Notes under the pieces: generated by a model
Database searches by the model: none
Told to the model about the DNA's origin: nothing
The model's input: the letters and a program-made list of their open reading frames with translations, nothing else
NCBI GenBank assembly: GCA_017964485.1
Contig: JAGCRW010000064.1
Span: 1-57,998, forward strand
Length of the DNA stretch: 57,998 bases
From: Muribaculaceae bacterium
Lineage (GTDB): Bacteria > Bacteroidota > Bacteroidia > Bacteroidales > Muribaculaceae
Reading direction: 5' to 3'
Part shown: positions 35,432-43,367 of the stretch, piece after piece
Numbering within the stretch: the stretch's first letter is position 1
How the letters are laid out: each line of letters starts with the position of its first letter
Position numbers and translations under genes: made by a program

Positions 35432-36574
35432 ATGGCTACTGACAAGCAAACTACAAAAATGCAGCGCAAGAGGAAAAGGCAGATGATAACCCAGCGCTTT
35501 TTCAACTTCGCTTATAGTATTGGTGCGGCTATCGTTATCTGGGGTGCACTGTTCAAAATCCTGCACCTCCCTATGGGTAACTTGCTTTTGACGATTGGTA
35601 TGGGTACCGAGGTGCTGATGTTTATCATTACAGCATTTGAGCGTCCCGAGAAAGAATATCACTGGGAAGATGTGTTCCCCATCCTCGATAGTGGCGACCC
35701 TGATGACCGTCCCGACTTTGAAGGCGGATTAGGAGGAGTAGGCGGCAACATTACCATCAACGGCGACATTAGTGGTGCCGAGGGTGGAGAGATAGCCATT
35801 GCAGCACCTCCTGCACAACCACAATCGCCAGGGACTGTAATCACAGTCGGCGATTTGCCAGGTGACGGTTCGCCCGCTGTAGTGGCAAGTCCTGAGGTTG
35901 CCGAGGCTATCGCCACAATGACACAAGAAGAGGTGAAAGCCGTGATGGGCTTGCCTCAAGGCCTACAGCTCACCGACGAGGAAACTCAGTCGCTTAGCGA
36001 GAGCATTGCCCGCATGAACGCTGCCAGCGACCAACTCTCGAAGATGGCAGAGCTTACCGAGGCAACTCAGCAGTATCTGAGCCAGATGGCAACTATCAGC
36101 GAGCAGATGCAGCGCCTAGGCGAGACTACTACCGCTCTCAACGAGGTGCAGCAGCAGCTTCTCGGCAGCTATGAGGCTATCACCAGCAACAGTCAGAATA
36201 TCTCTCAAAACACCACTGGCTATGTAGAGCAGATGGAGGCCCTTAACCGCAATGTTACTGGCCTGAACACCATCTATGAGATACAGCTCAAGAGCATCTC
36301 TTCGCAGCTCGACAGCATTGACCGCGTGAACAGCGGCTTGAAGGACATCCGCGACATGTATGAGAAGTCAGCAGCCGAGAGCGCGCGCTATTGCGACGAG
36401 ACCGAGAAGATGGCTCACTACATGAAACAGCTCAATTCGGTATATGAGAAGATGATCAACGCCATGACGGTGAATATGTATCAGCCAATGCCAGGCGGCA
36501 TGCCAGCTATGCCCGTCAATATGCCACAGCCCGACAACACTAACGGCACGATGGCCAACAACAATGTAGAATAA
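35432..36574 (+). CDS. gldL: PorL/GldL T9SS inner-membrane motor subunit
   Basis: This is a 380-residue protein. Two closely spaced transmembrane helices lie at about residues 25-70 (IGAAIVIWGALFKILHLPMG and LLLTIGMGTEVLMFIITAFE). The conserved Glu in the second helix is present. A Gly/Pro-rich linker and a long coiled-coil region (about 175-345) follow, and the tail is Met/Pro-rich. GldL and GldM form the proton-driven motor that powers export. The protein is on the long side for the family because of its coiled coil and tail. Confidence 0.95.
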   Translation: MATDKQTTKMQRKRKRQMITQRFFNFAYSIGAAIVIWGALFKILHLPMGNLLLTIGMGTEVLMFIITAFERPEKEYHWEDVFPILDSGDPDDRPDFEGGLGGVGGNITINGDISGAEGGEIAIAAPPAQPQSPGTVITVGDLPGDGSPAVVASPEVAEAIATMTQEEVKAVMGLPQGLQLTDEETQSLSESIARMNAASDQLSKMAELTEATQQYLSQMATISEQMQRLGETTTALNEVQQQLLGSYEAITSNSQNISQNTTGYVEQMEALNRNVTGLNTIYEIQLKSISSQLDSIDRVNSGLKDIRDMYEKSAAESARYCDETEKMAHYMKQLNSVYEKMINAMTVNMYQPMPGGMPAMPVNMPQPDNTNGTMANNNVE

Positions 36575-36589
36575 TATAGTTTTTAGCAA

Positions 36590-38167
36590 ATGGCTACTGG
36601 AAAAAATCAGTCACTGGCGAAGATGTCGCCACGCCAAAAGATGATAAACCTTATGTATATCGTCTTGACGGCCATGCTTGCGCTTAATGTGTCGAATGAT
36701 GTGCTCAACGGCTTCAGCCAAGTGGAAGAGGGCTTGAAGCGCTCTAACCGCACCATCACCGCGCGCAACATGCAGATAATGGCTCAACTCCAGGCTTTTT
36801 ATAACGAAGACCAAGAACACGGTCTGCCACTGATGAATTCGGGCAACGATGTGAGAAATGTCACCGACAGCTTATATGACTACATCGAAGAACTGAAAGT
36901 GATGATTGTCAAAGAGGCCGATGGCCCCGGAGCTGACGTGGACCACATCAAGAACCGCGACAACCTTGATGCAGCAACTATTGTTATGCTCTCGCAAGAT
37001 ACCAAGCGAGGCACCGACCTGCGAATGCGCATCAACCGTTTCAAGAGCTACATCTTAAAATATGTAGATGATCCCGAAAAGATGCGCAACATTGAGCAGG
37101 CACTCACTACCGAGCCTTTCAAGGGCAATGCCGACATCAGCAACGAGAAGACGTGGGAAGAGACGATGTTTGATAATATGCCAACCGTGGCAGCCATCTC
37201 GCTGCTTAGCAAACTTCAGAACGATGTGCGCTATGCTGAGGGTGAGGTGCTCAACCACCTGCTCAAGCTCACCAATGTTGAAGACCTCAGTGACCTGAAG
37301 GTGAACTGGGTGGATGCCTTTGTGATTCCTCAGTCAAGAGTGGTGATGCGCGGTTCGAAGTACCAGTCGCAGATTGTGCTTGCCGCTATCGACTCAACAC
37401 AGCGACCAGTGGTTTATGTCAACGGCACACGATTGAGCAACAACAAAGGCCTATATGAGGTCACTACCAGCCATTCGGGTAATTTCGACTACTCTGGTTA
37501 CATCGAGGTGGTGGGACAAGATGGCCAGCTCATCAAGCGTGACTTCAAGTCGAGCTATACCGTTATCGACCCAATCGCCACCGTGAGCGCCACCATGATG
37601 AACGTGTTCTATGCTGGTATCGACAACCCGGTATCTATCTCGGTGCCTGGTGTTGGTAATGGCACGGTAAGCGCCACAATGACCAATGGCACTCTCACCA
37701 AGAGTGGCGACGGATGGATAGCACGCCCCTCACAAGTGGGTGTGAACTGCGAGATTTCGGTATCGGTAGAAATTGACGGAGTGAGGACTAATGTGGGAAC
37801 ATCCACATTCAAAGCCCGTAAACTGCCTGACCCAACCGCCTATATCAATCTTGGTCAAGACAACCGCTACAAGGGCGGAAAACCGCTGGCTAAGGGAACC
37901 CTGCTCGGCGTGAGCGGACTGCATGCCGCCATCGACGATGGTCTGCTCGACATAGAGTTTACAGTTGTGAGCTTCGAGACCTTGACCTTCGGTTCAATGG
38001 GTGAGGCGATTCCCGAGGTGTCGCAAGGCAGCCAGTTCTCTGAGCGCCAAAAGACCAGTTTCCGCCGCATGAAGCGAGGCACACGATTCTTCATCACTCG
38101 CATCCGCGCAACAGGTCCCGATGGTGTGACACGTGAGATTTCACCAATGGAAGTGGTTGTGAACTAA
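36590..38167 (+). CDS. gldM: PorM/GldM T9SS motor subunit
   Basis: This is a 525-residue protein. The N-terminus KMSPRQKMINLMYIVLTAML and ALNVSNDVLNGF is the single inner-membrane helix and its family signature. The rest is the periplasmic shaft of helical and beta domains (D1-D4), ending with FFITRIRATGPDGVTREISP. GldM reaches from the GldL motor towards the GldK/GldN ring. It starts 15 nt after gldL. Confidence 0.97.
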   Translation: MATGKNQSLAKMSPRQKMINLMYIVLTAMLALNVSNDVLNGFSQVEEGLKRSNRTITARNMQIMAQLQAFYNEDQEHGLPLMNSGNDVRNVTDSLYDYIEELKVMIVKEADGPGADVDHIKNRDNLDAATIVMLSQDTKRGTDLRMRINRFKSYILKYVDDPEKMRNIEQALTTEPFKGNADISNEKTWEETMFDNMPTVAAISLLSKLQNDVRYAEGEVLNHLLKLTNVEDLSDLKVNWVDAFVIPQSRVVMRGSKYQSQIVLAAIDSTQRPVVYVNGTRLSNNKGLYEVTTSHSGNFDYSGYIEVVGQDGQLIKRDFKSSYTVIDPIATVSATMMNVFYAGIDNPVSISVPGVGNGTVSATMTNGTLTKSGDGWIARPSQVGVNCEISVSVEIDGVRTNVGTSTFKARKLPDPTAYINLGQDNRYKGGKPLAKGTLLGVSGLHAAIDDGLLDIEFTVVSFETLTFGSMGEAIPEVSQGSQFSERQKTSFRRMKRGTRFFITRIRATGPDGVTREISPMEVVVN

Positions 38168-38227
38168 TTTATCAAGAGCATTTTTAGGACAATTAATATA
38201 CTTTTGTTTAATCTTAAACTTATAATA

Positions 38228-39367
38228 ATGAAGTATCTTAAATATATAGTGCTGGGACTGATTGTTGCTTTTGCGACTGCTGGAGCCACAGCTCAAGTAG
38301 TGAAGAAGAACGATGGTGACCGTCGTGACAAAAAGGACGAGAGCGCGGTGAAGGTCTCTGACCGCCAGCAGGCTTTCTATGAGCAGCGCGAGCCCAGCGA
38401 GGCCGACCTGCAATGGTCAAAAGTAGTGTATCGCATATTGGATCTCACCAAAGGCAAGAATCCCGCCCTCTATTATCCAGAGGAGCCTAACGAGGACGGC
38501 CAGAGTATGTTCTTCATCATCATGCGCCTGCTTGCTAACAACCAGATCAGCGCCTACGAGTATCTTGATGGACGCGAGATGTTCACCGACGAGTACAAGA
38601 TTAAGGTGGCCGAGTTGTTCGACCGTTTCCATGTGCTCTATAGCGAGGCAAAGGGTAGCACTGAGAAGAACCCCAAGTATGCCATTGAGGATGCCGATAT
38701 CCCTGGCAACGAGATTTTGAGTTACTACATCATTGAGAAGTGGGAGTTTGACACCCGCACCAACGCAATGCGCTGTCGTGTAGATGCCATTTGCCCAGTG
38801 CTCCACCGCGAGGATGGCTATGGCGGCGAGCCCATCAAGTTCCCTATGTTCTGGGTAAAACTCAACGATATCAGGCCATACATTGCCCAGCAGTATATCT
38901 TCACCGATGATGACAACAACCTCACTCGCTACAACCTCGACGACTTCTTCAAGCTCAATATGTATACTGGCGACATCTACAAGGTTAAAAACCTGCGCAA
39001 CCAATCGCTAATGCAGCTCTATCCCGAGCCTGAAGCGCTCAAGCACGCTCAAGACTCAATCGAGGAGCGTCTGCATCGCTTTGACAAGAACCTGTGGGCA
39101 CCAACACGTGAGGAACTCCAAGCGATGGCCGAAGCAAAGTGTAAACTTGAGGCAGAGCAAAGAGGCGAGACCCTTGAGGAAGGTGAGAGCGAAGGCGCTA
39201 CTGTCAAGGAAGAAAAGAAGGACTCTGGTAAGAGCGTGAAGACCAAGCGTGGCAGTAGCAATGACAGCAAAGACAACAAGAAAAAGACCACCAAGAAGAA
39301 AGTCCAAAAAGCCAAACAGAGCAGCAACCAAGGCGCAGGCCGCTCAGTGCGCAACCGCAAACGCTAG
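38228..39367 (+). CDS. gldN: PorN/GldN T9SS ring protein with Lys-rich tail
   Basis: This is a 379-residue protein. The start is the ATG at 38228 (MKYLKYIVLGLIVAFATAGA, a signal peptide); an upstream in-frame codon at 38204 lies in the intergenic region. The core matches GldN: SDLQWSKVVYRILDL-like (here ADLQWSKVVYRILDL), YYPEEPNEDGQSMF, YYIIEKWEFDTRT and MYTGDIYKVKNLRNQSLM. The last 90 residues or so are an extra low-complexity region rich in Lys, Ser and Glu (KKDSGKSVKTKRGSSNDSKD). It is the last gene of the T9SS operon. Confidence 0.94.
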   Translation: MKYLKYIVLGLIVAFATAGATAQVVKKNDGDRRDKKDESAVKVSDRQQAFYEQREPSEADLQWSKVVYRILDLTKGKNPALYYPEEPNEDGQSMFFIIMRLLANNQISAYEYLDGREMFTDEYKIKVAELFDRFHVLYSEAKGSTEKNPKYAIEDADIPGNEILSYYIIEKWEFDTRTNAMRCRVDAICPVLHREDGYGGEPIKFPMFWVKLNDIRPYIAQQYIFTDDDNNLTRYNLDDFFKLNMYTGDIYKVKNLRNQSLMQLYPEPEALKHAQDSIEERLHRFDKNLWAPTREELQAMAEAKCKLEAEQRGETLEEGESEGATVKEEKKDSGKSVKTKRGSSNDSKDNKKKTTKKKVQKAKQSSNQGAGRSVRNRKR

Positions 39368-39399
39368 TTTGGATTAAGGGTTTTCTGTAATCAATATCA

Positions 39400-39430
39400 C
39401 ATGCACACATTAATGTGTGCATGTTTTTTT
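39400..39430 (+). terminator. Terminator of the T9SS operon
   Basis: A 24-nt perfect palindrome (catgcacacatt / aatgtgtgcatg) at 39400-39423 is followed by a run of T. It starts 33 nt after the gldN stop. Confidence 0.87.
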
Positions 39431-39513
39431 ATGTGGTTTATACTCGATTTGATATAATTTGGTCCAAGAGAACATATGGATAGATTTGTTTTGCTGGCCA
39501 TTGATAGTCAGTA

Positions 39514-39582
39514 TGTTGCGATTTTTCTGCGAAAAAAGTTGTCGAAATTTTTGAATTTTTTTTGCCTCGATAATATATTTTG
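39514..39582 (+). promoter_or_regulatory. Repeated AT-rich promoter element, copy E1
   Basis: The 49-nt core at 39514-39562 (with TTTTTCTGCG, AAAAAAGTTGTCGAAA and TTTTTGAATTTTTTT) matches copy E2 (39918-39966) at 46 of 49 positions. TTTG at 39550-39553 is followed after 20 nt by TATATTTTG at 39574-39582, which fits the promoter layout. It lies upstream of the gene starting at 39628. Confidence 0.6.
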
Positions 39583-39627
39583 TATATCGAAAAAAAATTG
39601 TTTCACTTTTTAAAATCATACAGTATT

Positions 39628-39915
39628 ATGCCAATGCCATTCCGACTAAGAAACAACACAAAGATTACTGAAATGCCTAAACCTGAAAAGTTCATTGATG
39701 AGCCATTAGATGAAGTCCTTTCTCAGCTTGAGAACGAGTATAGGTTCCATTTATTGAAAGATGTTCAAGGTGTGAGTTGTTATCGACTGATTACAATGAA
39801 AAAACATTGTCACATATTAGAAATGATTGCTCACGTGCCTGAATGCACCGACAAATGGATTGTAGTTGATGCTTTTCCGCTTCGCGAAGAGAATACCGAA
39901 GATGTTGATTGTTAG
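39628..39915 (+). CDS. Unknown 95-residue protein
   Basis: The start is the ATG at 39628 (MPMPFRLRNNTKITEMPKP); the upstream part of the frame runs through the promoter element. The sequence is an ordinary mixed alpha/beta protein (EPLDEVLSQLENEYRFHLL, VSCYRLITMKKH) with no signal peptide, membrane segment or recognised motif. It has its own E1 promoter and is followed by E2. It has no recognised family, but codon use is coherent. Confidence 0.6.
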   Translation: MPMPFRLRNNTKITEMPKPEKFIDEPLDEVLSQLENEYRFHLLKDVQGVSCYRLITMKKHCHILEMIAHVPECTDKWIVVDAFPLREENTEDVDC

Positions 39916-39917
39916 TG

Positions 39918-39989
39918 TATTGCAATTTTTCTGCAAAAAAAGTTGTCGAAATTTTTGAATTTTTTTGACATTCTATCTATTTATATTAG
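39918..39989 (+). promoter_or_regulatory. Repeated AT-rich promoter element, copy E2
   Basis: The 49-nt core (39918-39966) is the near-identical second copy of E1, 404 nt downstream. It is followed by TATATTAG at 39982-39989. The -33/-7 spacing is less regular than in the other copies (TTTG at 39954-39957, 24 nt away). It lies upstream of the 55-codon gene at 40020. Confidence 0.55.
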
Positions 39990-40019
39990 TGAAAAGTATA
40001 ACTTAAAAAAATATCGACA

Positions 40020-40187
40020 ATGAAGACAATGACAACCATCCGTACAAGTTCCTCTACTCTGTTCCAAGTAATGCGCAGCTACCTTAGCCACAAGCGTGTT
40101 ACAAAATCGACCAACTTCAGTGATGACATCTATAGCATCACCATCTACGATCTTGATAGTGAGCAGACCGACAAGTTGCTCGCATAA
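40020..40187 (+). CDS. Small protein of 55 residues
   Basis: An ATG-to-TAA frame of 55 codons starts with MKTMTTIRTSSSTLFQVM, contains SHKRVTKSTNFSDDIYSI and ends TDKLLA. It lies directly behind promoter element E2 (31 nt from TATATTAG). It has ordinary codon use and a typical soluble, mixed-charge composition, and is probably a real small gene. Function is unknown. It is followed by a hairpin at 40242-40265. Confidence 0.6.
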   Translation: MKTMTTIRTSSSTLFQVMRSYLSHKRVTKSTNFSDDIYSITIYDLDSEQTDKLLA

Positions 40188-40241
40188 CTCACACGCCGCA
40201 TGCACTTCTTGCCTGCCTCGCAATCCGTCGCTGCATAGCCC

Positions 40242-40265
40242 AGAATCGGTCAAAAGACCGATTCT
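40242..40265. terminator. Perfect hairpin without T-tract
   Basis: A 10-bp perfect stem (agaatcggtc / gaccgattct) has an AAAA loop. The downstream sequence is gctcaaaaaaat, so there is no U-tract in either direction. It lies between the 55-codon gene and the next gene and may stabilise the transcript or end it inefficiently. Confidence 0.5.
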
Positions 40266-40292
40266 GCTCAAAAAAATAATTCAAAACCAGTG

Positions 40293-40320
40293 GAATTTTG
40301 CCTGATTTTTATTATATTTG
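40293..40320 (+). promoter_or_regulatory. Promoter-like element before the 255-residue gene
   Basis: GAATTTTGCC and TATATTTG (40313-40320) give a TAnnTTTG element 40 nt before the ATG at 40361. The segment resembles the downstream part of E1 (GAATTTTTTTTGCC, TATATTTTG). A -33 TTTG at 20 nt is not present. Confidence 0.45.
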
Positions 40321-40360
40321 CAAAACTAAAGAATAATAAACCAATAAAACAAAAACTACC

Positions 40361-41128
40361 ATGGGAGATTTTGTTGATTTTTATTTGACGCCCACAAAAA
40401 AAGAAGAAATGGTGCGTCTGGTTGACTATGTGACCGAAGCCACACGAAAACACAGTCTTGAGTTATTAGGTGAGGATATTACCATCAAGGATTACGATTA
40501 TTTTGACCCATATGGTTTTAAGGTTCTTGAAACTTTTTTCCACTGGCGGGATCACACTTCTAATAAGAAGCATCTTGACATTGATGCTCTTGAGAACGAT
40601 ATAGCTACCCATTTTCCTGATGTGGAATTCACCAGCGAAATGGTCATCAACAACAATACTCTTTACCATGCAATTGGCTGCAATGGGAAATGGGAGAAAC
40701 TGAAGGAGCCAATGGATTTATATGTGTTCTTCGACAATGAAGAGCAGTTAAACTTGATAGCCAGCAACCGCGACACCTTTGCCTCAATTGATGGTTTTGA
40801 TGAAGATGTGACAGATAACAAAACCGAGTGTTTTGTGAAATTCGGATTCGGAAATTTGCCAGAGACAAAGTTCAAAAATGCGCTTGAGGCTATCATTGCC
40901 ACGATTGGGCAACTATTGCCTGGAAGTGAGTTGCCATGCATTATGACGAAGTGGTATGACCAAGGTGATTCTTTTTCTGAAAAAGCAACCATAAAGGACG
41001 GCAAAGCGGAGTGGCAGGAAATCACTAGTGATGAATATGTTAACCAACTCCAGCCAATAGTTGAACGCGATGAGGAGTATTATGAAATAATAATGAAACG
41101 AGATTATATAAACGTTTTGTTCAAATAA
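40361..41128 (+). CDS. Unknown 255-residue cytoplasmic protein
   Basis: This protein has no signal peptide or membrane segment. It has alpha/beta composition, with TPTKKEEMVRLVDYVTEATR at the start, then YDYFDPYGFKVLETFFHWRD and KHLDIDALENDIATHFPDVE. Acidic residues are abundant. No family was recognised. The next gene, a deoxynucleotidase-like HAD protein, starts 15 nt downstream, so the two form an operon. Confidence 0.6.
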   Translation: MGDFVDFYLTPTKKEEMVRLVDYVTEATRKHSLELLGEDITIKDYDYFDPYGFKVLETFFHWRDHTSNKKHLDIDALENDIATHFPDVEFTSEMVINNNTLYHAIGCNGKWEKLKEPMDLYVFFDNEEQLNLIASNRDTFASIDGFDEDVTDNKTECFVKFGFGNLPETKFKNALEAIIATIGQLLPGSELPCIMTKWYDQGDSFSEKATIKDGKAEWQEITSDEYVNQLQPIVERDEEYYEIIMKRDYINVLFK

Positions 41129-41143
41129 TTTAATACGACAACT

Positions 41144-41635
41144 ATGACCAAGATGATTATTTATGTCGATATGGACAATGTCCTCGTAGATTTTCAAAGC
41201 GGGCTTAACCGAGTGCCCGAGGAGATTAAAAAGCAGTATGCCGACGACGGAAACGGCAAGTGCATTTACGATGAGATTCCAGGACTTTTCGCACTAATGG
41301 ATCCCATGCCTGGTGCCATTGAGGCTATGCAGGAACTGAGCAAGCATTTCGACCTATACATCCTCTCCACTGCACCGTGGCTAAACCCCAGCGCATGGAG
41401 CGACAAAGTGGAGTGGGTGCAACGCTACTTTGGTGCTGGTAAGGACTCTATCTTCTATAAGCGCCTCATTATCTCCCACCACAAGGACTTAAACCATGGA
41501 AACTATCTGATTGATGACCGTTGGAAGAATGGCGCTAGTCATTTCAAAGGTGAGTGGATTGAGTTCGGTTCGTCGCAGTACCCCGATTGGCCAACTGTGG
41601 TCAAGTATCTGCTTAATAAGATACCAAAGCCCTAA
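41144..41635 (+). CDS. 5'(3')-deoxyribonucleotidase-like HAD protein
   Basis: This is a 163-residue protein. The N-terminal DMDNVLVDF is the HAD catalytic motif (D-x-D). LSTAPWLNPSAWSDKVEWVQ and LIDDRWKNGASHF supply the other HAD motifs in the arrangement seen in the NT5C/deoxyribonucleotidase-type family. It should remove phosphate from a (deoxy)nucleoside monophosphate. It is probably cotranscribed with the unknown gene 15 nt upstream. Confidence 0.82.
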   Translation: MTKMIIYVDMDNVLVDFQSGLNRVPEEIKKQYADDGNGKCIYDEIPGLFALMDPMPGAIEAMQELSKHFDLYILSTAPWLNPSAWSDKVEWVQRYFGAGKDSIFYKRLIISHHKDLNHGNYLIDDRWKNGASHFKGEWIEFGSSQYPDWPTVVKYLLNKIPKP

Positions 41636-41690
41636 AAAGTTTCTGTGAAATTTGAATTTTTGAACAAAAATTGCTATATTAATGAGTGTA
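41636..41690 (+). promoter_or_regulatory. AT-rich promoter element, copy E3
   Basis: TTTG at 41651-41654 and TATATTAATG starting at 41675 are spaced by exactly 20 nt. The flank TTTCTGTGAAATTTGAATTT shares the GAATTTTTGAA part of E1/E2. It begins right after the stop of the HAD gene and precedes the gene at 41704. Confidence 0.55.
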
Positions 41691-41703
41691 AAAAATAATA
41701 ATT

Positions 41704-42177
41704 ATGAGAATTCCAATGCCTTATGACTGTTTAAAGAAACCGTACGATCAACTCAATGCCGATGAGCTTGACATCCTGTCACGTTACATAAACTCATGGT
41801 ACGTTGATAATTGCGATTCAATTTTGAAGGAACCACCTTTCAAAGGATGGCTTGAGGAGCGTAGAGACGTTGATACTGTAATCCGCGCTTTCATGAAAGA
41901 TTATAGTATGCCTGACGAGAATCTTGAGCCAGTAAAGGCCATGTTCCTCCAAATGGTAGATGAGAAACAATTTGTCAGGAAAATCGACAAATGGTATTTT
42001 GATAATGCTGCTATTGGGCATGAGAATATGCGTTTTTCATTTTTCAACCATAAAGAGGCGCCAGTTGAGGCTGTCGATGCTATGATGAATGAGTTGGGGT
42101 TTAAAGAAGACCTCCGCGAAAAAGCCGCTGATTTGTTGTGGCGATGCTTCAGAGAGGATTTTGAGATGTGGTGCTGA
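41704..42177 (+). CDS. Unknown 157-residue protein
   Basis: This is a soluble, mostly alpha-helical, acidic protein (YDQLNADELDILSRYINSW, LEPVKAMFLQMVDEKQFV, KEDLREKAADLLWRCF). It has no signal peptide, membrane segment or recognised domain. It is preceded by its own E3 element and followed by E4, so it is probably transcribed alone. Confidence 0.6.
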   Translation: MRIPMPYDCLKKPYDQLNADELDILSRYINSWYVDNCDSILKEPPFKGWLEERRDVDTVIRAFMKDYSMPDENLEPVKAMFLQMVDEKQFVRKIDKWYFDNAAIGHENMRFSFFNHKEAPVEAVDAMMNELGFKEDLREKAADLLWRCFREDFEMWC

Positions 42178-42185
42178 CAATAGCC

Positions 42186-42258
42186 GAAATCAGTTTTTCT
42201 TGCATAAAAAAACAGGCTGAAAAATTTGCATTTTTCAAAGAAAATTAGTATATTAGTG
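42186..42258 (+). promoter_or_regulatory. AT-rich promoter element, copy E4
   Basis: TTTG at 42225-42228 and TATATTAG at 42249-42256 are spaced by exactly 20 nt. The preceding TTTTTCTTGCATAAAAAA resembles the TTTTTCTGCAAAAAAA part of E2. It lies upstream of the gene at 42281. Confidence 0.55.
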
Positions 42259-42280
42259 GAGTGTATTAATAATTTATATT

Positions 42281-43204
42281 ATGATGAAGGAAAAGATTAC
42301 GAATTTAGACATCAATTTTTTAGACGAAGAACTAGAGGAATGCTTGTGCGACCCTCCATTTTTTGAGAGGCCCGAGGAGCCCATCACTGAGATTGACTCA
42401 TTTGTGCATGGACATTTCGCGCTTGGCGATAGGGTGTATTATATACGCCCTTATAATATGTATAAGATTAAGTGTGGCACTATCAAGCAGTTCATTTGGA
42501 AAGAAGATAAAGGTTTATTCCCTTATTATAAGATAGTGCTTGACAATGGAGACGTGGTGGAGGATCATGAGCTATTCCACACTCTGGCCGAGGCTCGCGC
42601 TGAAGTGATTGAAGATCTCAAATGCTCTTTAATTAACAGCCGCAACTTCCTTGTTGGCTTGCAGCGTGAGATTGCCATCAACGAGCGACGACTTGCTACG
42701 CTTCAGAGCTATGATGAGAAGATAAAAGAACAGAAAATAATTAACGCAATGAAACAAGAAGAAAAACAGAACCTTGAGACCTTGCCACAGGTGAGTGGTC
42801 AAAGGCCAGTTAAACTGCTAATGTCGCTATATCTTGGCGATGACCTGCCCATCAGTGACAACAGCGGATGGGGCTATGGTAAGGATGATGCTGTGGTTAT
42901 TGCCACCGAGAATCCGATGGAAGGAGTTGGCTTCGAGTACCAATTTGTTGAGCAGCGTGCCCAGCTAGAGGTGCTTGAACTTGATGAACTGCATCCAGAG
43001 AAGAACCACTATTTCGAGAGTTTTCGCCGTCTGCGTCAAAGCATTAAGATAATTGGCGATGTGCACTATGATATCATTGAAGCCGAGGTCACAGTGACCG
43101 ATGACGATGACAACGAGACAAAATACCGCACACAGTGCTGGTTTAACGTGGATAAACTCTTTGAAGGCTATTCAAAGATTAGTGAAAAATACAAGAAGGA
43201 CTGA
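42281..43204 (+). CDS. Unknown 307-residue protein with a coiled coil
   Basis: The N-terminus is acidic (NFLDEELEECLCDPPFFERP). A small beta domain at about 45-105 (FALGDRVYYIRPY, GTIKQFIWKEDKGLFPYYKI, VLDNGDVVEDHELF) looks like an SH3- or Tudor-type fold. A helical coiled-coil region lies at about 108-165 (NFLVGLQREIAINERRLATL), and a second beta-rich C-terminal part follows. No family was recognised, and there is no signal or membrane segment. Only E4 links it to its neighbours. Confidence 0.6.
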   Translation: MMKEKITNLDINFLDEELEECLCDPPFFERPEEPITEIDSFVHGHFALGDRVYYIRPYNMYKIKCGTIKQFIWKEDKGLFPYYKIVLDNGDVVEDHELFHTLAEARAEVIEDLKCSLINSRNFLVGLQREIAINERRLATLQSYDEKIKEQKIINAMKQEEKQNLETLPQVSGQRPVKLLMSLYLGDDLPISDNSGWGYGKDDAVVIATENPMEGVGFEYQFVEQRAQLEVLELDELHPEKNHYFESFRRLRQSIKIIGDVHYDIIEAEVTVTDDDDNETKYRTQCWFNVDKLFEGYSKISEKYKKD

Positions 43205-43324
43205 CCGAGGCTGCTAAAAAACAATTGGAGCCATTAGCTCTGAAAAAAAGTGAGTGTTTTTTACTATCTGATTCCCTTTGTTACTTTTTTTGACCTGAAG
43301 ACGCTTTATTGTCAAAATAATGCG

Positions 43325-43332
43325 TAAATTTG
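43325..43332 (+). promoter_or_regulatory. -7 element for the LRR gene
   Basis: TAAATTTG matches TAnnTTTG and lies 35 nt before the ATG at 43368. No clear -33 element was found at the expected distance. Confidence 0.45.
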
Positions 43333-43367
43333 TAGGCTTTCATTAACCTAATAAACTAATTAGCATT

